Source: Pandoraea bronchicola
GTDB taxonomy: Bacteria; Pseudomonadota; Gammaproteobacteria; Burkholderiales; Burkholderiaceae
Assembly (NCBI RefSeq): GCF_902459805.1
Contig: NZ_CABPST010000013.1
Location: 62,001 to 126,000 of the forward strand
DNA: 64,000 nt
Direction: 5' to 3'
The translations under genes were made by a program, and so were the position numbers. Positions 48,106 through 61,840 of the stretch are shown here, piece after piece; within the stretch, counting starts at the first letter, position 1; every line of letters begins with the position of its first letter. The notes beneath the pieces were generated by a model, which ran no database searches, was not told where the DNA came from, and saw only the letters and a list, made by a program, of their open reading frames with translations.

Positions 48106-48145
48106 TTCATAATTGGCTCCACTTGAGATCAAAGGGAGCTGATGG

Positions 48146-48790
48146 ATGAGTGGAGTCTGCTTTCGGATGCTGGCCGGGCTGGCCGTTGTGACGACCGTGA
48201 CCGGCTGTGTCACTTCACAGCCACAGGCTGACGGCTCGACCAAGGTTCATCTCTCCCTGGGTGGCGTATCCAAAGCTAGCCAAGGCAACCCAGCGCTACC
48301 TCCTGCTACCGAGGCTCGCCCAGCAGATGTTGCCAATCAAGCCAGGCCAGACCAAAGCGCGCCGCCCGGCGCTCCTGGCATCCGTGCAACAGCGCTGGCA
48401 GGCGTCTTCGCGAAGCATCCCTACGACGGAACGCCCAAGACCTACTTCCCGCGAGTGGCTGTCACGGTCACGGACTGGTCGCGCAACGACTGCTGGGTCG
48501 GCACGGCCACGATTTGGTGGAGCAAAACCAAGTCCGAACCTGTACCCACCTTCTCGGTGTGCTGGGGGCAGTCAGTGGGGTACGCGGTCAACAACGCCGC
48601 CAACCTGCACCTCTTCATGCAGCAGATGGCGGTCGACCACAGCGGCAATGTCCGTACGGCTGGCCCCAAGCCGCCCATGCTGGCCATCCCCGACCGGCAG
48701 CCGATCAGCGAGCGGCAGCAGCTCGCCTTCCAGGGCTTTGTCCAGCAACTGGTGATCGAGACCGGCTGGCAGCCGTCCCCACATCTGTAG
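48146..48790 (+). CDS. Island-encoded lipoprotein of unknown function
   Basis: 214 residues; gggag box 7 bases before the ATG. The signal peptide has lipobox VTGC with Cys21, then a Pro/Ala-rich linker (about 45-75) and a compact domain from about 85: HPYDGTPKTYFPRVAVTVTDWSRNDCWVGTATIWWSKTKSEPVPTFSVCWGQS, with two Cys that may pair. No family is recognised. Its placement behind the XRE operator and before the mobilisation region suggests a role in the element's biology or in surface exclusion, but this is a guess. Confidence 0.75.
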   Translation: MSGVCFRMLAGLAVVTTVTGCVTSQPQADGSTKVHLSLGGVSKASQGNPALPPATEARPADVANQARPDQSAPPGAPGIRATALAGVFAKHPYDGTPKTYFPRVAVTVTDWSRNDCWVGTATIWWSKTKSEPVPTFSVCWGQSVGYAVNNAANLHLFMQQMAVDHSGNVRTAGPKPPMLAIPDRQPISERQQLAFQGFVQQLVIETGWQPSPHL

Positions 48791-48801
48791 CTCTGGATGT
48801 T

Positions 48802-49110
48802 TTGGCAGAAGTCCTCGAATGCAGGCGACAAAACAGCATCCGCAAAACTGTCCCCCAATTCCTTGCCTCCCTGCTGCGCAGGGCTCGCGAGGGCAAGTTC
48901 AGCTTGTCGGCTGGGTCAGAGCTGCGAAGGGACCTTCGGCAAATCATCAGGCGGCAACGCGCCGTGGAAGCCGCAGCTGAGCTCGCTCAAACAATCGAGA
49001 CGGATCGGCCATCGGTGGATCGGGCTCAAGTCAGAGAAAGGCTCCAGCAGATGCGCGATGAACTCGCAAAGAAGGCGCAGACACCGGTAATGACACGAGG
49101 CACAGCATGA
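48802..49110 (+). CDS. Small helical protein of unknown function
   Basis: About 102 residues. No ATG or GTG fits; the best start is a TTG at 48802, but the exact start is uncertain. The product is highly charged and helical (FLASLLRRAREGKFSLSAGSELRRDLRQIIRRQRAVEAAAEL, then RAQVRERLQQMRDELAKKAQ). The stop overlaps the ATG of the next gene by 4 bp (atga), which is the main reason to accept it as real. It may be a DNA-binding or mobilisation accessory protein. Confidence 0.5.
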   Translation: MAEVLECRRQNSIRKTVPQFLASLLRRAREGKFSLSAGSELRRDLRQIIRRQRAVEAAAELAQTIETDRPSVDRAQVRERLQQMRDELAKKAQTPVMTRGTA

Positions 49111-49505
49111 ACAACAAAAACTTGGAAAGCCGATTCGCTTGGCGAGATGTCGTGGCGGATGACAAATGGGCTGGCTGGGGATGGATGCAAACCTGCACCG
49201 TGGCGACAGGCAGGGTCAATATTGAATGCGTACAGCAACCAGCTCTCGGCAACGACCGATGCATGCGGCTTTGTCTCATTGCGCTCGATCAGAACACGTT
49301 GATCGAATATACGGACACCGGCCTCGTACTGCGCGAGTATGTGGCCCGGCTTCCACTCGATGCTGTCATCGAAAGGCTGCTGCAGGTCCCATCAACCCCA
49401 GTCCATTTGGTTGCGCCGGAGTTGTTGAAGAGCCTGGTGAACGACGGTCTGCTCACCCAAATTTTCGGTAATCAGCGGAGAAGCCGTGGGCAACTCACAC
49501 ACTGA
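49107..49505 (+). CDS. Hypothetical island protein
   Basis: 132 residues, no signal peptide or membrane segment. WRDVVADDKWAGWGWMQTCTVATGRVNIECVQQPAL and the later LVLREYVARLPLDAVIERLLQV give a small mixed alpha/beta protein. I recognise no family. It is coupled to the preceding small gene and followed by the repeat region and relaxase. Confidence 0.6.
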   Translation: MNNKNLESRFAWRDVVADDKWAGWGWMQTCTVATGRVNIECVQQPALGNDRCMRLCLIALDQNTLIEYTDTGLVLREYVARLPLDAVIERLLQVPSTPVHLVAPELLKSLVNDGLLTQIFGNQRRSRGQLTH

Positions 49506-49546
49506 TTACACAATATGCGCCACCGTGCCCCCACATCATGGCCACA

Positions 49547-49635
49547 TTGTTAGCACAATGGTTGGTATCAAATCGGCCAATTGTTCACACAGTTTCGCCC
49601 ATTGGTTCGCACAGTTTCAACACACTGTTCGCACA
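49547..49635. repeat. Iteron-like direct repeats upstream of the relaxase
   Basis: Four copies of a motif close to tGTTcGCACA end at 49557, 49591, 49613 and 49635. The last three are spaced by exactly 22 bp (ttgttcacaca, ttggttcgcaca, tgttcgcaca), about two helical turns. Directly after them comes the oriT-like hairpin. A partial copy (ttgttcaca) lies just inside the mob gene. Confidence 0.7.
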
Positions 49636-49649
49636 TTGGGCGGCGGGGT

Positions 49650-49668
49650 CCAGGGGATTTCCCCCTGG
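49650..49668. promoter_or_regulatory. oriT-like hairpin
   Basis: ccagggg (49650-49656) / cccctgg (49662-49668) with a 5-nt loop, preceded by ggcggggt. Similar gggtccaggggg-type hairpins occur upstream of relaxase genes on many mobilizable elements. It lies about 70 bp before the MobV gene and is the best candidate for the nick region. Confidence 0.55.
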
Positions 49669-49736
49669 CCGACATTTATCGTTGCGACAGCGGCGATAAA
49701 TATAGTCGGTCACTATGTTTGCGAACACGGTGCGCC

Positions 49737-50597
49737 ATGATCACAGGCGGCATCCAGTTTGTTCACATCGCTGTCTATTCGCTGCACTCACCGAAGAAAA
49801 CCTCGCGGGGAGCGGATCGGAAATGGGCTGTGCGCGACGTGATTGCTGAGGCCAGCCGCGAGCCGCAAGCCTGCTTGCATGTGCCGAGACCGAGGTCACC
49901 CAACCTGCTGCATGGTCCCAGCCTGGCAGAGCTGGAAGCCGAGATTGGCGCCATCCATGCGCGCAGCCGTGACGCAGCTGGTCGCCGTTTGCGAAAGGAT
50001 GCGTCCGTACTGATGGCTGGCGTAGCGTCGTATCCACGTGGAGGCATTGAGTACAGCTACTGGAAGCAAAGCACCTTGGAGTGGCTGCAAACGGAATTCG
50101 GTGATCGCCTTCGGTCCGTTGTCGAGCACACCGATGAGGCGCACCCGCACCTCCACTTCTATGTCGTCAATCCTGACGGTGGCAACGTCAAGGACTTACA
50201 TCCCGGCTTCCGTGCGGCAAAGGGCGCTCAAACACCCAAGGAACAGCGCCTTGCCTACAACACGGCAATGCGCGCATTTCAGGACCGATTCTGGGAGCAC
50301 GTTGCCGGTCCGTCTGGACTCGCTCGTTTGGGGCCGGGTCGCCAGCGCATGAGTCGTGCGCAGTGGACGCGGGTGAAGTTCGGGCTGCCGGCGCAGGCCG
50401 CGCTGCTCCAGCGTGCGCGAGAGATCACGCGTGGGACGGGCGAACGAGACCGCCAACTGCGTTCATTTGCCGAGAAAACCATGATGGAAGCGCAGGCCCT
50501 GATCAAGCAGTTGGAAGCGCGTGAGGCGCGGATTTTGGAGCTGGAGGCGAGGTATGGCTTGGGCATTCAGGGGGTTCATCGTGAGGAGCCGGAATAG
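49737..50597 (+). CDS. MobV-family relaxase (Pre/Mob)
   Basis: 286 residues. The MobV active-site motif H-x-D-E-x-x-P-H-x-H is complete at residues 131-140 (HTDEAHPHLH), after a helical N-terminal half. The C-terminal region (about 215-280) is charged and coiled-coil-like (LLQRAREITRGTG, TMMEAQALIKQLEAREARILELEARYG), as in MobM. MobV relaxases nick oriT and remain bound to the DNA end for transfer by a helper conjugation system. The protein is shorter than MobM (about 490 aa). The repeats and hairpin just upstream fit an oriT. Confidence 0.9.
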   Translation: MITGGIQFVHIAVYSLHSPKKTSRGADRKWAVRDVIAEASREPQACLHVPRPRSPNLLHGPSLAELEAEIGAIHARSRDAAGRRLRKDASVLMAGVASYPRGGIEYSYWKQSTLEWLQTEFGDRLRSVVEHTDEAHPHLHFYVVNPDGGNVKDLHPGFRAAKGAQTPKEQRLAYNTAMRAFQDRFWEHVAGPSGLARLGPGRQRMSRAQWTRVKFGLPAQAALLQRAREITRGTGERDRQLRSFAEKTMMEAQALIKQLEAREARILELEARYGLGIQGVHREEPE

Positions 50598-50690
50598 AGC
50601 TAACGACTGCAACTGGGTGCAGCTAGCGTGCGCCGCCTAGGGGGCTAGCTTGTTCTGAACTTGACGACCCGGCGTAGAGGTGTAGCTGTG

Positions 50691-50745
50691 TTGCAGGAGT
50701 CCGCTTGACGGCGCATAATGTGATCAAAGTGATTACATTATGCGC
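50691..50745 (+). promoter_or_regulatory. Promoter overlapped by a 16-bp-arm operator for the WYL regulator
   Basis: gcgcataatgtgatca (50711-50726), spacer aag, tgattacattatgcgc (50730-50745): an inverted repeat with one mismatch in 16. A promoter ttgcag (50691-50696) - 17 bp - cataat (50714-50719) has its -10 box in the left arm and its start site inside the repeat, so a bound dimer would block transcription of the whole WYL-hsd operon. Confidence 0.8.
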
Positions 50746-50812
50746 CATAGAATGGTCCAATATAAAACCAATCTCAGACTTTTGGCCGTCCGTCTTGGAT
50801 GAGGAGCCTTCG

Positions 50813-51721
50813 GTGACTCAACCCCAGCGCGTCGAGAGCTTGAGCCACGCCCAGCGCGAGCGGCTCGCCTACATCGACTTCCGACTCTACTTCTTCGGTG
50901 AGATCGGTCGCCCAGACCTGATTGAGCGCTTCGGCGTGGCTCCGGCAGGGGCGACACGCGACTTGGCGCTGTACCGGGAAATCGCGCCGCAGAACATCAC
51001 CTTTGACGGCAGCAACAAGATCTACCGGATCGGGCAGGCATTCTCGCCGCTGTTCGACCACGCATCGCAGCGCGTGCTGTCGGCGCTGGCGCTCGGCTTC
51101 GGCGATGGCTTGAACGGTGCAACGCAGCCGCTGCTGCCGTGCGAGTCACCCACCGCTCTGAGCAACCCCAGGATGGACGTGCTTGCCCCGGTTTGCCGGG
51201 CGATCCACGCCAAGCGGCCTGTCGCCATCCGCTACCACTCGATGAGCAGCGGTGAGTCCGAGCGCATCATCGTTCCCTTCGCGCTGGTGGATACCGGCCT
51301 GCGCTGGCACGTCCGGGCCTTTGATCGCAAGAGCGGAGAGTTTCGGGATTTCGTCGTCACCCGCATCGAAGCGCCAACGCTGCTCGACGAGGAACCACAG
51401 GCCAACGAGCGTCCGGACAACGACATCCAGTGGACGCGCATCGTCGAGTTGGACTTCGTGCCGCATCCGCGCCTTGATCACCCCGAGATCATCAAGTTGG
51501 ATTACGGGATGACTGAGGGTTCGATTCGGATGCGCGTTCGCGCTGCGGTCGCGGGGTACATGCTGCTGCGCTGGAGCGTGGACTGCTCGCCCGACCACCG
51601 GCTCAAGGAAGAACAGTACCGCCTATGGCTCAGCGATCCGCTGGCCCTGTACGGCGTTGAGAACGCAAAGCTCGCACCGGGCTATCAAGCCCCGGCAGCA
51701 AAAACATCACGCAAAGGATAA
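50813..51721 (+). CDS. BrxR/CapW-like WYL-domain transcriptional regulator
   Basis: 302 residues from a GTG at 50813 with gaggag 6 bases upstream. An ATG at 50705 in frame would start inside the operator and is unlikely. An N-terminal winged helix (about 1-80, [38 protein letters not shown]), a WYL domain (about 125-195, [49 protein letters not shown]) and a WCX-like C-terminus follow the BrxR/CapW plan. Such proteins repress defence operons and are released by a ligand, perhaps a nucleic-acid signal of infection. The hsdM gene starts 7 bp after its stop. Confidence 0.9.
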   Translation: MTQPQRVESLSHAQRERLAYIDFRLYFFGEIGRPDLIERFGVAPAGATRDLALYREIAPQNITFDGSNKIYRIGQAFSPLFDHASQRVLSALALGFGDGLNGATQPLLPCESPTALSNPRMDVLAPVCRAIHAKRPVAIRYHSMSSGESERIIVPFALVDTGLRWHVRAFDRKSGEFRDFVVTRIEAPTLLDEEPQANERPDNDIQWTRIVELDFVPHPRLDHPEIIKLDYGMTEGSIRMRVRAAVAGYMLLRWSVDCSPDHRLKEEQYRLWLSDPLALYGVENAKLAPGYQAPAAKTSRKG

Positions 51722-51728
51722 GAACACG

Positions 51729-54687
<2,959 letters not shown>

Positions 54688-54691
54688 TCAG

Positions 54692-55738
54692 ATGAAGCTT
54701 CAGCTCGACGCCAACAATTATGAGGCCTGTCCACCATACAACGAATGGTTGGATGAGCGGTACTCAGAACAGTCGGGCGGAACACTCGACATTCTGGGTT
54801 ATCAGCCAAGGCCAAGTTTTGTTCTTTTCACAATGAGTCCGGATACTTATGAGGCTACATTTTCGGACTTCACGCAGCAGCGCGAAGAGGGAATAAAAGA
54901 ATCCGTATGCAATCAATTTCCATCACCGATTGCCTACTATTTCTACCGATTCGAAAATGGGTACGAAAGTGATCTGCAGCGCCTTCACCTTCTCCGAGAT
55001 ACATGGGAGTCGGTGATCGACATCCTGCACGCGCTCGCCGTGGCGGAATGCCGTCATCGAAATATCCAGGTCGTAGATCCGCTGAAGTTTAAAGACTTTT
55101 TCACCGACAGCGTTGCAAAGAGACTCGAGAACATAGAGGGGATAACTACCCAGTTGAGCGCCGCAGGAATATTGCCAGCCGTCGCAAAAATATCACCGGC
55201 GGCGACACTCGCGGCGATGAAGGAGCTCAACCAGTCTCGAAATGCCTTCTCTCACAGCGCAGCGCAGTCTGAGGCACAGGCACGAAGCTGGATTAGCGAG
55301 TGTTATGTAGACGTCGTGGAGGTTCTTGCAGAGCTGGATGGCCTAGAGGACATTCAAATCGTTCGGTATTTGAGTCAAGTTGATGGAACAACACTGAGAT
55401 GCGAAATATTCAAAGGGCATAGCTCCACCAGGACAATTCAGAATATAAAAATTAGTCATCAACAAATGCTTGAATCTGCAAAATATTTTCAGCAAGGGCA
55501 GATGCTGGTGATTGCCGACGGGTTAATTTTCGGACTTCGCCCGATGGTTCATTTTCGCGAGGACGGCGTGGGTCACACGACTCGTCTTTGCATATTTAGA
55601 AAGACGCGAGGAGAAGACCCGGATCGGCGGCTTGAGTACGAAGTTATTGGTGAGGCCGTGCGCCACGAAGAAAGTCGGAAAATTTTTGCAACAGAAATAA
55701 ATGAGTTGCGGGGAATTTTCGGTTTGGGGGCTGAGTAG
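54692..55738 (+). CDS. HEPN-like accessory protein in the hsdS-hsdR interval (candidate RNase)
   Basis: 348 residues from the ATG at 54692, 4 bp after hsdS. Not a known type I subunit. A helical core (about 92-220) contains LHLLRDTWESVIDILHALAVAECRHRN and LNQSRNAFSHSAAQSEAQARSWISECYVDVVEVLAEL; R183-N-x3-H188 matches the R-(N)-x4-6-H motif of HEPN RNases and the flanking helices fit that fold. N-terminal 90 residues and a beta-rich C-terminus (about 220-325) are unassigned. There is no P-loop or membrane segment. GC is much lower than in hsdM and hsdR. The anticodon nuclease PrrC sits in this same gene slot in the E. coli prr locus. RNase activity is an inference. Confidence 0.8.
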   Translation: MKLQLDANNYEACPPYNEWLDERYSEQSGGTLDILGYQPRPSFVLFTMSPDTYEATFSDFTQQREEGIKESVCNQFPSPIAYYFYRFENGYESDLQRLHLLRDTWESVIDILHALAVAECRHRNIQVVDPLKFKDFFTDSVAKRLENIEGITTQLSAAGILPAVAKISPAATLAAMKELNQSRNAFSHSAAQSEAQARSWISECYVDVVEVLAELDGLEDIQIVRYLSQVDGTTLRCEIFKGHSSTRTIQNIKISHQQMLESAKYFQQGQMLVIADGLIFGLRPMVHFREDGVGHTTRLCIFRKTRGEDPDRRLEYEVIGEAVRHEESRKIFATEINELRGIFGLGAE

Positions 55739-55772
55739 AAATGTGTGAATCCAGATTCGCAGGAGAACAATA

Positions 55773-58976
<3,204 letters not shown>

Positions 58977-59021
58977 TTGCACCTGGCGGTAGGGGATTGA
59001 GAAGACTTCAGGGAGAGACAG

Positions 59022-60956
59022 ATGATCCTGACCGATAACGAGACCAAGGTCGATCTACTCAACAACGAGGCAATTGCCTCCACGATCATTGGGCTACTTC
59101 GCGCGAAGCCAGACCACCCGGTGACTATCGGTGTGCACGGCGACTGGGGGGCAGGAAAGTCCAGCGTGCTCGAAATGATCGAAGCTGGTTTTTCCGATCA
59201 GGGCGATGTCCTGTGCCTCAAGTTCAATGGATGGCGCTTTCAAGGCTTCGAGGACGCGAAGATCGCCTTGATCGAAGGGATCGTCTCGGGCTTGGTCGAG
59301 AAGCGTCCGGCATTGAAGACGGCGGCAGTGGCCGTCAAGGATGTCTTTCGTCGCATCGACTGGTTGAAGGTCGCCAAGCGAGCCGGCGGTCTGGCCGTGA
59401 CCGCATTCACCGGTATCCCGACACCCGAACAAATCGGGACTATTGTCGGCTCACTCGAAGCGTTAGTGGCAGACCCTGCAAAGTTTGTTACGAAAGAAAA
59501 CCTCTCGACCGCCATCGACGAAGCGAAAGACCTACTCAAACCAGGCGAGTCCAAGAATGTGCCGGAAGAAGTGGAGGCCTTCCGCAAAGCGTTCGACCAA
59601 CTCCTGAAAGATGCTGGCATCAAGCAGCTTGTTGTCCTGATCGACGATCTCGACCGCTGCCTGCCCGATACGGCCATTGAAACGCTCGAAGCGATCCGGT
59701 TGTTTGTCTTCACGGCCCAGACGGCGTTCGTCGTTGCAGCAGACGAGGCGATGATCGAATACGCGGTGCGTAAGCACTTTCCTGATCTACCCGACAGCAC
59801 TGGACCACGCGATTACGCCCGCAATTACCTCGAAAAGCTCATCCAGGTTCCGTTCCGCATCCCGGCCCTGGGGGAGACCGAGACCCGGATCTACGTGACG
59901 TTGTTGCTGGCCGGCGCCGAGGTCGGGGAGGACGACGCGGACTATGGAAAGCTAATCACCGTAGCAAGAGAGAAGCTGAAACGTCCTTGGACCAACGGCG
60001 GTCTTGATGCCGCAGCGGTCAAGACGGCCCTCGGCAAGCAAGCCGACAAGGCGAAGAACGCACTTGCACTTAGCGACCAGATCGGTCCCATTTTGGCGAG
60101 CGGTACAAAGGGCAACCCGCGCCAGATCAAGCGGTTTCTCAACACGTTGCTGCTGCGCGAGCGCACTGCGACCGCGCGCGGGTTCGGTGACGACATCAAG
60201 CTACCCGTGCTAGCGAAGCTCATGCTTGCGGAACGCTTCCTCCCAAGGTTGTTCGAGCAGATCGCATTTGTCGCGGCAGTCCATCCGCAAGGGCTGTGTG
60301 AAGACCTCGAAACGCTGGAAAAGAGCCTTGCACTGGCTGACGGCAAGGCTAGCGAGCTGAAGGAGCAGAAGGCCACTGAGCCCACCTCTGTGTCTGACAA
60401 CGCTGTGTTGACCGAGTGGAAGTCGTCCGAGGCTGTGCGCGACTGGGCGCGCCTCCTGCCGAAGCTATCAGGACTCGATTTGCGCCCTTACCTGTTCGTG
60501 ACAAAGGACAAGAAGGACTACTTCGGCCCGGTGTCGGTGTTGGGTCACCTGGCTGCTGTGGTCGAGAAACTGTTCGGCGGCAAGATGACCGTCCAAAGCT
60601 ACGAAGCCGAGTTAAAGCAACTCGTGCAACCCGAAGCCGAGAAGGTATTCGAGGCCGTGCGCAGCAAGATTATGGGCTCCGGCGCTTTCGAGACCAGACC
60701 TGCAGGTGTAGATGGCCTCACCATCCTTGTGAAGGCACAGCCCGGCCTCCAGAGCCGGTTAATGGACTTCCTGGAGGCGCTGCCAAGTGGTAAGTGCGGG
60801 CCTTGGACCGTCAGTGGCTGGCAAAGCGTCATCAAAGACACCGAATGCGCTACTCGCCTCACAAAGCTACTGGGAGACTGGAGCAAAGTCACCGGAAATC
60901 TTGGCCTCAAGGCCAGCGCCGAAGCAGCGCTCAAAGATCTGAAGGTAGGACGTTGA
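59022..60956 (+). CDS. qatA: QatA: KAP-family P-loop ATPase
   Basis: 644 residues. Walker A GDWGAGKSS (from residue 40) and Walker B LVVLIDDLDR (203-212) with the KAP-type pair of acidic residues; GNPRQIKRFLNTLLLRERT is the conserved sensor-like stretch of KAP NTPases. Unlike membrane-inserted KAP proteins it has only a weakly hydrophobic stretch near GGLAVTAFTG. It is the first gene of a four-gene set QatA-B-C-D described as an anti-phage system. It starts 45 bp after hsdR and its stop overlaps the qatB start, so it may be read from the WYL-controlled promoter. Confidence 0.93.
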   Translation: MILTDNETKVDLLNNEAIASTIIGLLRAKPDHPVTIGVHGDWGAGKSSVLEMIEAGFSDQGDVLCLKFNGWRFQGFEDAKIALIEGIVSGLVEKRPALKTAAVAVKDVFRRIDWLKVAKRAGGLAVTAFTGIPTPEQIGTIVGSLEALVADPAKFVTKENLSTAIDEAKDLLKPGESKNVPEEVEAFRKAFDQLLKDAGIKQLVVLIDDLDRCLPDTAIETLEAIRLFVFTAQTAFVVAADEAMIEYAVRKHFPDLPDSTGPRDYARNYLEKLIQVPFRIPALGETETRIYVTLLLAGAEVGEDDADYGKLITVAREKLKRPWTNGGLDAAAVKTALGKQADKAKNALALSDQIGPILASGTKGNPRQIKRFLNTLLLRERTATARGFGDDIKLPVLAKLMLAERFLPRLFEQIAFVAAVHPQGLCEDLETLEKSLALADGKASELKEQKATEPTSVSDNAVLTEWKSSEAVRDWARLLPKLSGLDLRPYLFVTKDKKDYFGPVSVLGHLAAVVEKLFGGKMTVQSYEAELKQLVQPEAEKVFEAVRSKIMGSGAFETRPAGVDGLTILVKAQPGLQSRLMDFLEALPSGKCGPWTVSGWQSVIKDTECATRLTKLLGDWSKVTGNLGLKASAEAALKDLKVGR

Positions 60957-61840
60957 TGGGAACCTCAACAGCTTATGGCGGCCCAGGCGGCGGGACACCA
61001 CTTATTCCGTCATGGTTAGGTGATACGGACAGCGGTAGCCCGCCTGGAACCCCTCCGGGGGATGGTGCAGGACCAGACGGCCAGCCGCCCGCTGATGGTG
61101 CTACCCCGCCGGCGCCGCCGAACCGCCCGCCTATTCCCAGGACAGCTGACCCTCAACGCTTCTCTGGCGCCCGCAATAGCTTCACGCGATTCGCTGGCTC
61201 TGGTGGCAGCGATCGAGCCAGCCTGGGCCGTGCCGTCTCAAAGTACGTCTCAACATCCGCTGGTGGTTCGCGCCAAGCTGCCCAACGCATGGGTGCCTCG
61301 CGCGGCGCCGGAGCGCGGCTCCTCGGCTTCCTCGCCGACGCGCAAACGCGAGGTGTACGCGAAGCACTGCGAGCCCTGAACCTGGAATCGTTGGCGGGGC
61401 GCCCAATCACTGAAATTTTCGTGGGGCTGGCCGATTACATCTGCCCAGGTGCGGGTACGGTTGATGAAGGCATTGCCCGCCAGGCATATATCGAAACCAT
61501 CGTTGAACTGGCGAGCGAAGGGCTCACCGATCTAACCACGTTCACTCCCGATCAAATGCAGACGGTTTTCGAGCTATATGCCACTCATGCGATCGAGGCA
61601 CGCATCTGCAATGACATCGGTACCAAGGCTGTGACCATGCCACCAGATGTACAAGCTGCACATCGCGTCGAACAGCAGTTGCGCGACTTCATCCGGGGAG
61701 GAGTGAGCGACGCGCTGACACGAGCGCGGGCGGAAACCCCCAATCTCACCCCTGAACGAATTCAAGGCTTCGTTGACGCTGTGTACGAATCCGCCTTTGC
61801 AATCTTGCATACCCTTGGCGATGCGGAGGCCAACCAATGA
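60956..61840 (+). CDS. qatB: QatB
   Basis: 294 residues; the ATG shares one base with the qatA stop (tgatg). The opening MGTSTAYGGPGGGTPLIPSWL is typical for QatB, followed by a Pro/Gly/Ala-rich stretch (about 25-60) and a helical domain (about 75-290, FTRFAGSGGSDRASLGRAVSKYVSTSAGGSRQAAQRMG). It has no known enzymatic motif. QatB is required in the described systems but its biochemical role is not established. Its stop overlaps the qatC ATG by 4 bp. Confidence 0.92.
   Translation: MGTSTAYGGPGGGTPLIPSWLGDTDSGSPPGTPPGDGAGPDGQPPADGATPPAPPNRPPIPRTADPQRFSGARNSFTRFAGSGGSDRASLGRAVSKYVSTSAGGSRQAAQRMGASRGAGARLLGFLADAQTRGVREALRALNLESLAGRPITEIFVGLADYICPGAGTVDEGIARQAYIETIVELASEGLTDLTTFTPDQMQTVFELYATHAIEARICNDIGTKAVTMPPDVQAAHRVEQQLRDFIRGGVSDALTRARAETPNLTPERIQGFVDAVYESAFAILHTLGDAEANQ

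Noticed and set aside
49501-49736. Possible CRISPR array from the repeated motif
   Set aside because: The repeats are about 10-12 bp, imperfect and 22 bp apart, with no constant 25-37-bp repeat or unique spacers; they fit iterons or relaxase binding sites.
50705-50812. N-terminal extension of the WYL protein from the ATG at 50705
   Set aside because: It would begin inside the promoter/operator; the GTG at 50813 has a good ribosome-binding site and gives a normal winged-helix start.
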